A DNA stretch of 12,848 nt from NCBI GenBank assembly GCA_018701105.1, contig JABIWD010000035.1:1-12848 (forward strand). Reading direction: 5' to 3'. The position numbers were made by a program, and so were the translations under genes. This document shows, in pieces, positions 12,111 to 12,848 of this stretch. How positions within the stretch are numbered: the first letter of the stretch is position 1; each line of letters starts with the position of its first letter. Source of the stretch: Candidatus Uhrbacteria bacterium (GTDB taxonomy: Bacteria; Patescibacteriota; Patescibacteriia; UBA9934; UBA11717). Below the pieces are notes generated by a model. It searched no databases, had not been told where the DNA came from, and was given only the letters and a program-made list of their open reading frames with translations.

Positions 12111-12488
12111 ATGGCGCAGTCCATTGCAACACAAGGTATCCGGATTTTCTTTGTAGACCTCATCGGAGGTCTTATTGGCTTTCCTGTTTGGTGGTACACG
12201 AAAGGACTCGTTCGTTGGGTCAAGGGCTTGAAGAGGTTCTTTAACGGATATCGTGGCGTATTGGGCGTTGGCGTTTGGGTCAAAAACTTGTTTGTTCCAA
12301 TGTATGGTAGCTACGACATCGCGGGTAGATTCATCAGTTTCTTTGTCCGGTTGGCAATGATTGTCGTGCGATCATTTGGTTGGGTGTTCTTGGTGATCAT
12401 CACGATCTTGCTGTTTGCTGCGTACCTGATAGTGCCGATCATCGTGATAGGTATGATTTTGTATCATTCTATTGGTGGAATTTTCTAA
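12111..12488 (+). CDS. Uncharacterised multi-pass membrane protein
   Basis: A 125-residue hydrophobic protein I do not recognise. Likely membrane segments are about 10-29 (IRIFFVDLIGGLIGFPVWWY) and two closely spaced ones within about 89-119 (FGWVFLVIITILLFAAYL, then IVPIIVIGMILYHSI). Between them is a basic, aromatic stretch (TKGLVRWVKGLKRFFNGY) and an amphipathic region around 50-85, probably cytoplasmic and lying along the membrane. There is no signal-peptide cleavage site. It has its own near-leaderless promoter, and its stop is followed within two bases by the ATG of the next membrane gene, so the two are very likely made together and may form a complex. Confidence 0.82.
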   Translation: MAQSIATQGIRIFFVDLIGGLIGFPVWWYTKGLVRWVKGLKRFFNGYRGVLGVGVWVKNLFVPMYGSYDIAGRFISFFVRLAMIVVRSFGWVFLVIITILLFAAYLIVPIIVIGMILYHSIGGIF

Positions 12489-12489
12489 T

Positions 12490-12848
12490 ATGGAAGAGAA
12501 GATCGAAAAACCTTCCGAGAGCGACATCCTGTCGAACCTACCTTTTATCCCAACGTCTGTTGAGCGACCTCACGACTTTGGCGTGCTTGTTGATGACCAG
12601 TTTTTGTACTGGGACGCACGACTAGATATCGCGTCGCGCAATCTCCGCACTGCTCGTGATCGAGTGAACAAGCTCATTACGATAGTGGCTGGGATCGCCA
12701 CAGTTTTGTTGTTTATATTGTTTGGAGTTTCTACGTTCGCGTTATTGCCAAGTTCGATGTGGGGAACGCTCAGCTATTGGACGTCTCCATCGACCGAGCA
12801 ACTATTCTTTTGGCTCGGAGTTGGTGGTCTTTTATATATTGGGTACAG
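12490..12848 (+). CDS. N-terminal part of a membrane protein, cut by the window edge
   Basis: An open frame starts with ATG at 12490 and runs 119 codons to the end without a stop. It begins MEEKIEKPSESDIL and has a soluble region with DDQFLYWDARLDIASRNL. A basic helix (RTARDRVNK) precedes a membrane segment at about 62-86 (LITIVAGIATVLLFILFGVSTFALL), and a second hydrophobic stretch begins near residue 105 (LFFWLGVGGLLYIGY). The start is supported by tight coupling to the upstream gene; GGTGG lies about ten bases before it. I vaguely recall Patescibacteria genes with such an N-terminal membrane hairpin in front of a Clp-type ATPase, but nothing visible here proves that. Confidence 0.72.
   Translation, partial: MEEKIEKPSESDILSNLPFIPTSVERPHDFGVLVDDQFLYWDARLDIASRNLRTARDRVNKLITIVAGIATVLLFILFGVSTFALLPSSMWGTLSYWTSPSTEQLFFWLGVGGLLYIGY

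Overview
The window looks like a chromosomal segment of a Candidate Phyla Radiation (Patescibacteria) bacterium of moderate GC content. Three things suggest this. A large secreted surface protein ends in a C-terminal domain (the 'RYVFPSE...' type) that I associate from memory with Patescibacteria surface proteins. UvrC lacks the usual C-terminal helix-hairpin-helix part. The division cluster is cut down to mraZ-rsmH-ftsL. No rRNA, tRNA, CRISPR array, insertion sequence or phage gene is visible.

Layout from left to right. The 3' end of uvrA (1-392) ends at a strong hairpin terminator that runs straight into an extended -10 promoter. That promoter serves a giant secreted, glycine-rich, Ig-like surface protein (475-4498), whose reading frame is broken by a shift near base 860. 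A minus-strand orphan gene (4610-4975) faces it, and the two are separated by back-to-back terminators. After an 86-bp imperfect palindromic element come uvrC (5161-6519) and a DUF1905 gene (6524-6829). A divergent pair follows: a purine-nucleoside-phosphorylase-like protein on the minus strand (6871-7731) and an unknown protein on the plus strand (7858-8346). They share a 130-bp region with back-to-back TTGACA boxes. Then comes mraZ-rsmH-ftsL (8597-10228), preceded by a 10-bp-periodic array that looks like an MraZ operator. A 316-bp gene-free stretch holds two large inverted repeats. The window closes with a small cysteine-containing membrane protein (10545-10892), tgt (10943-12067), and two membrane-protein genes (12111-12488 and 12490 to the edge).

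How the genes relate. UvrA and UvrC are two of the three nucleotide excision repair proteins, and here they are split by the surface-protein gene. MraZ, RsmH and the FtsL-like protein form the conserved start of the division cluster, but no ftsI or mur gene follows. Tgt modifies tRNA at the wobble position; one residue of its base pocket is of the eukaryotic/queuine type while another is bacterial.

Two gene-expression styles coexist. Most plus-strand core genes have no visible Shine-Dalgarno sequence, and some appear leaderless behind TGGTAYAAT promoters. The three unusual genes (4610-4975, 6871-7731, 7858-8346) each have a clear GGAGG-type ribosome binding site and a TTGACA promoter, and look richer in GC. 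This suggests they form a separately acquired class. I did not find a complete new multi-gene system. The best leads are this two-class pattern, the terminator/promoter fusions, the nested palindromes, the mixed Tgt pocket and the PNP-like divergent pair.
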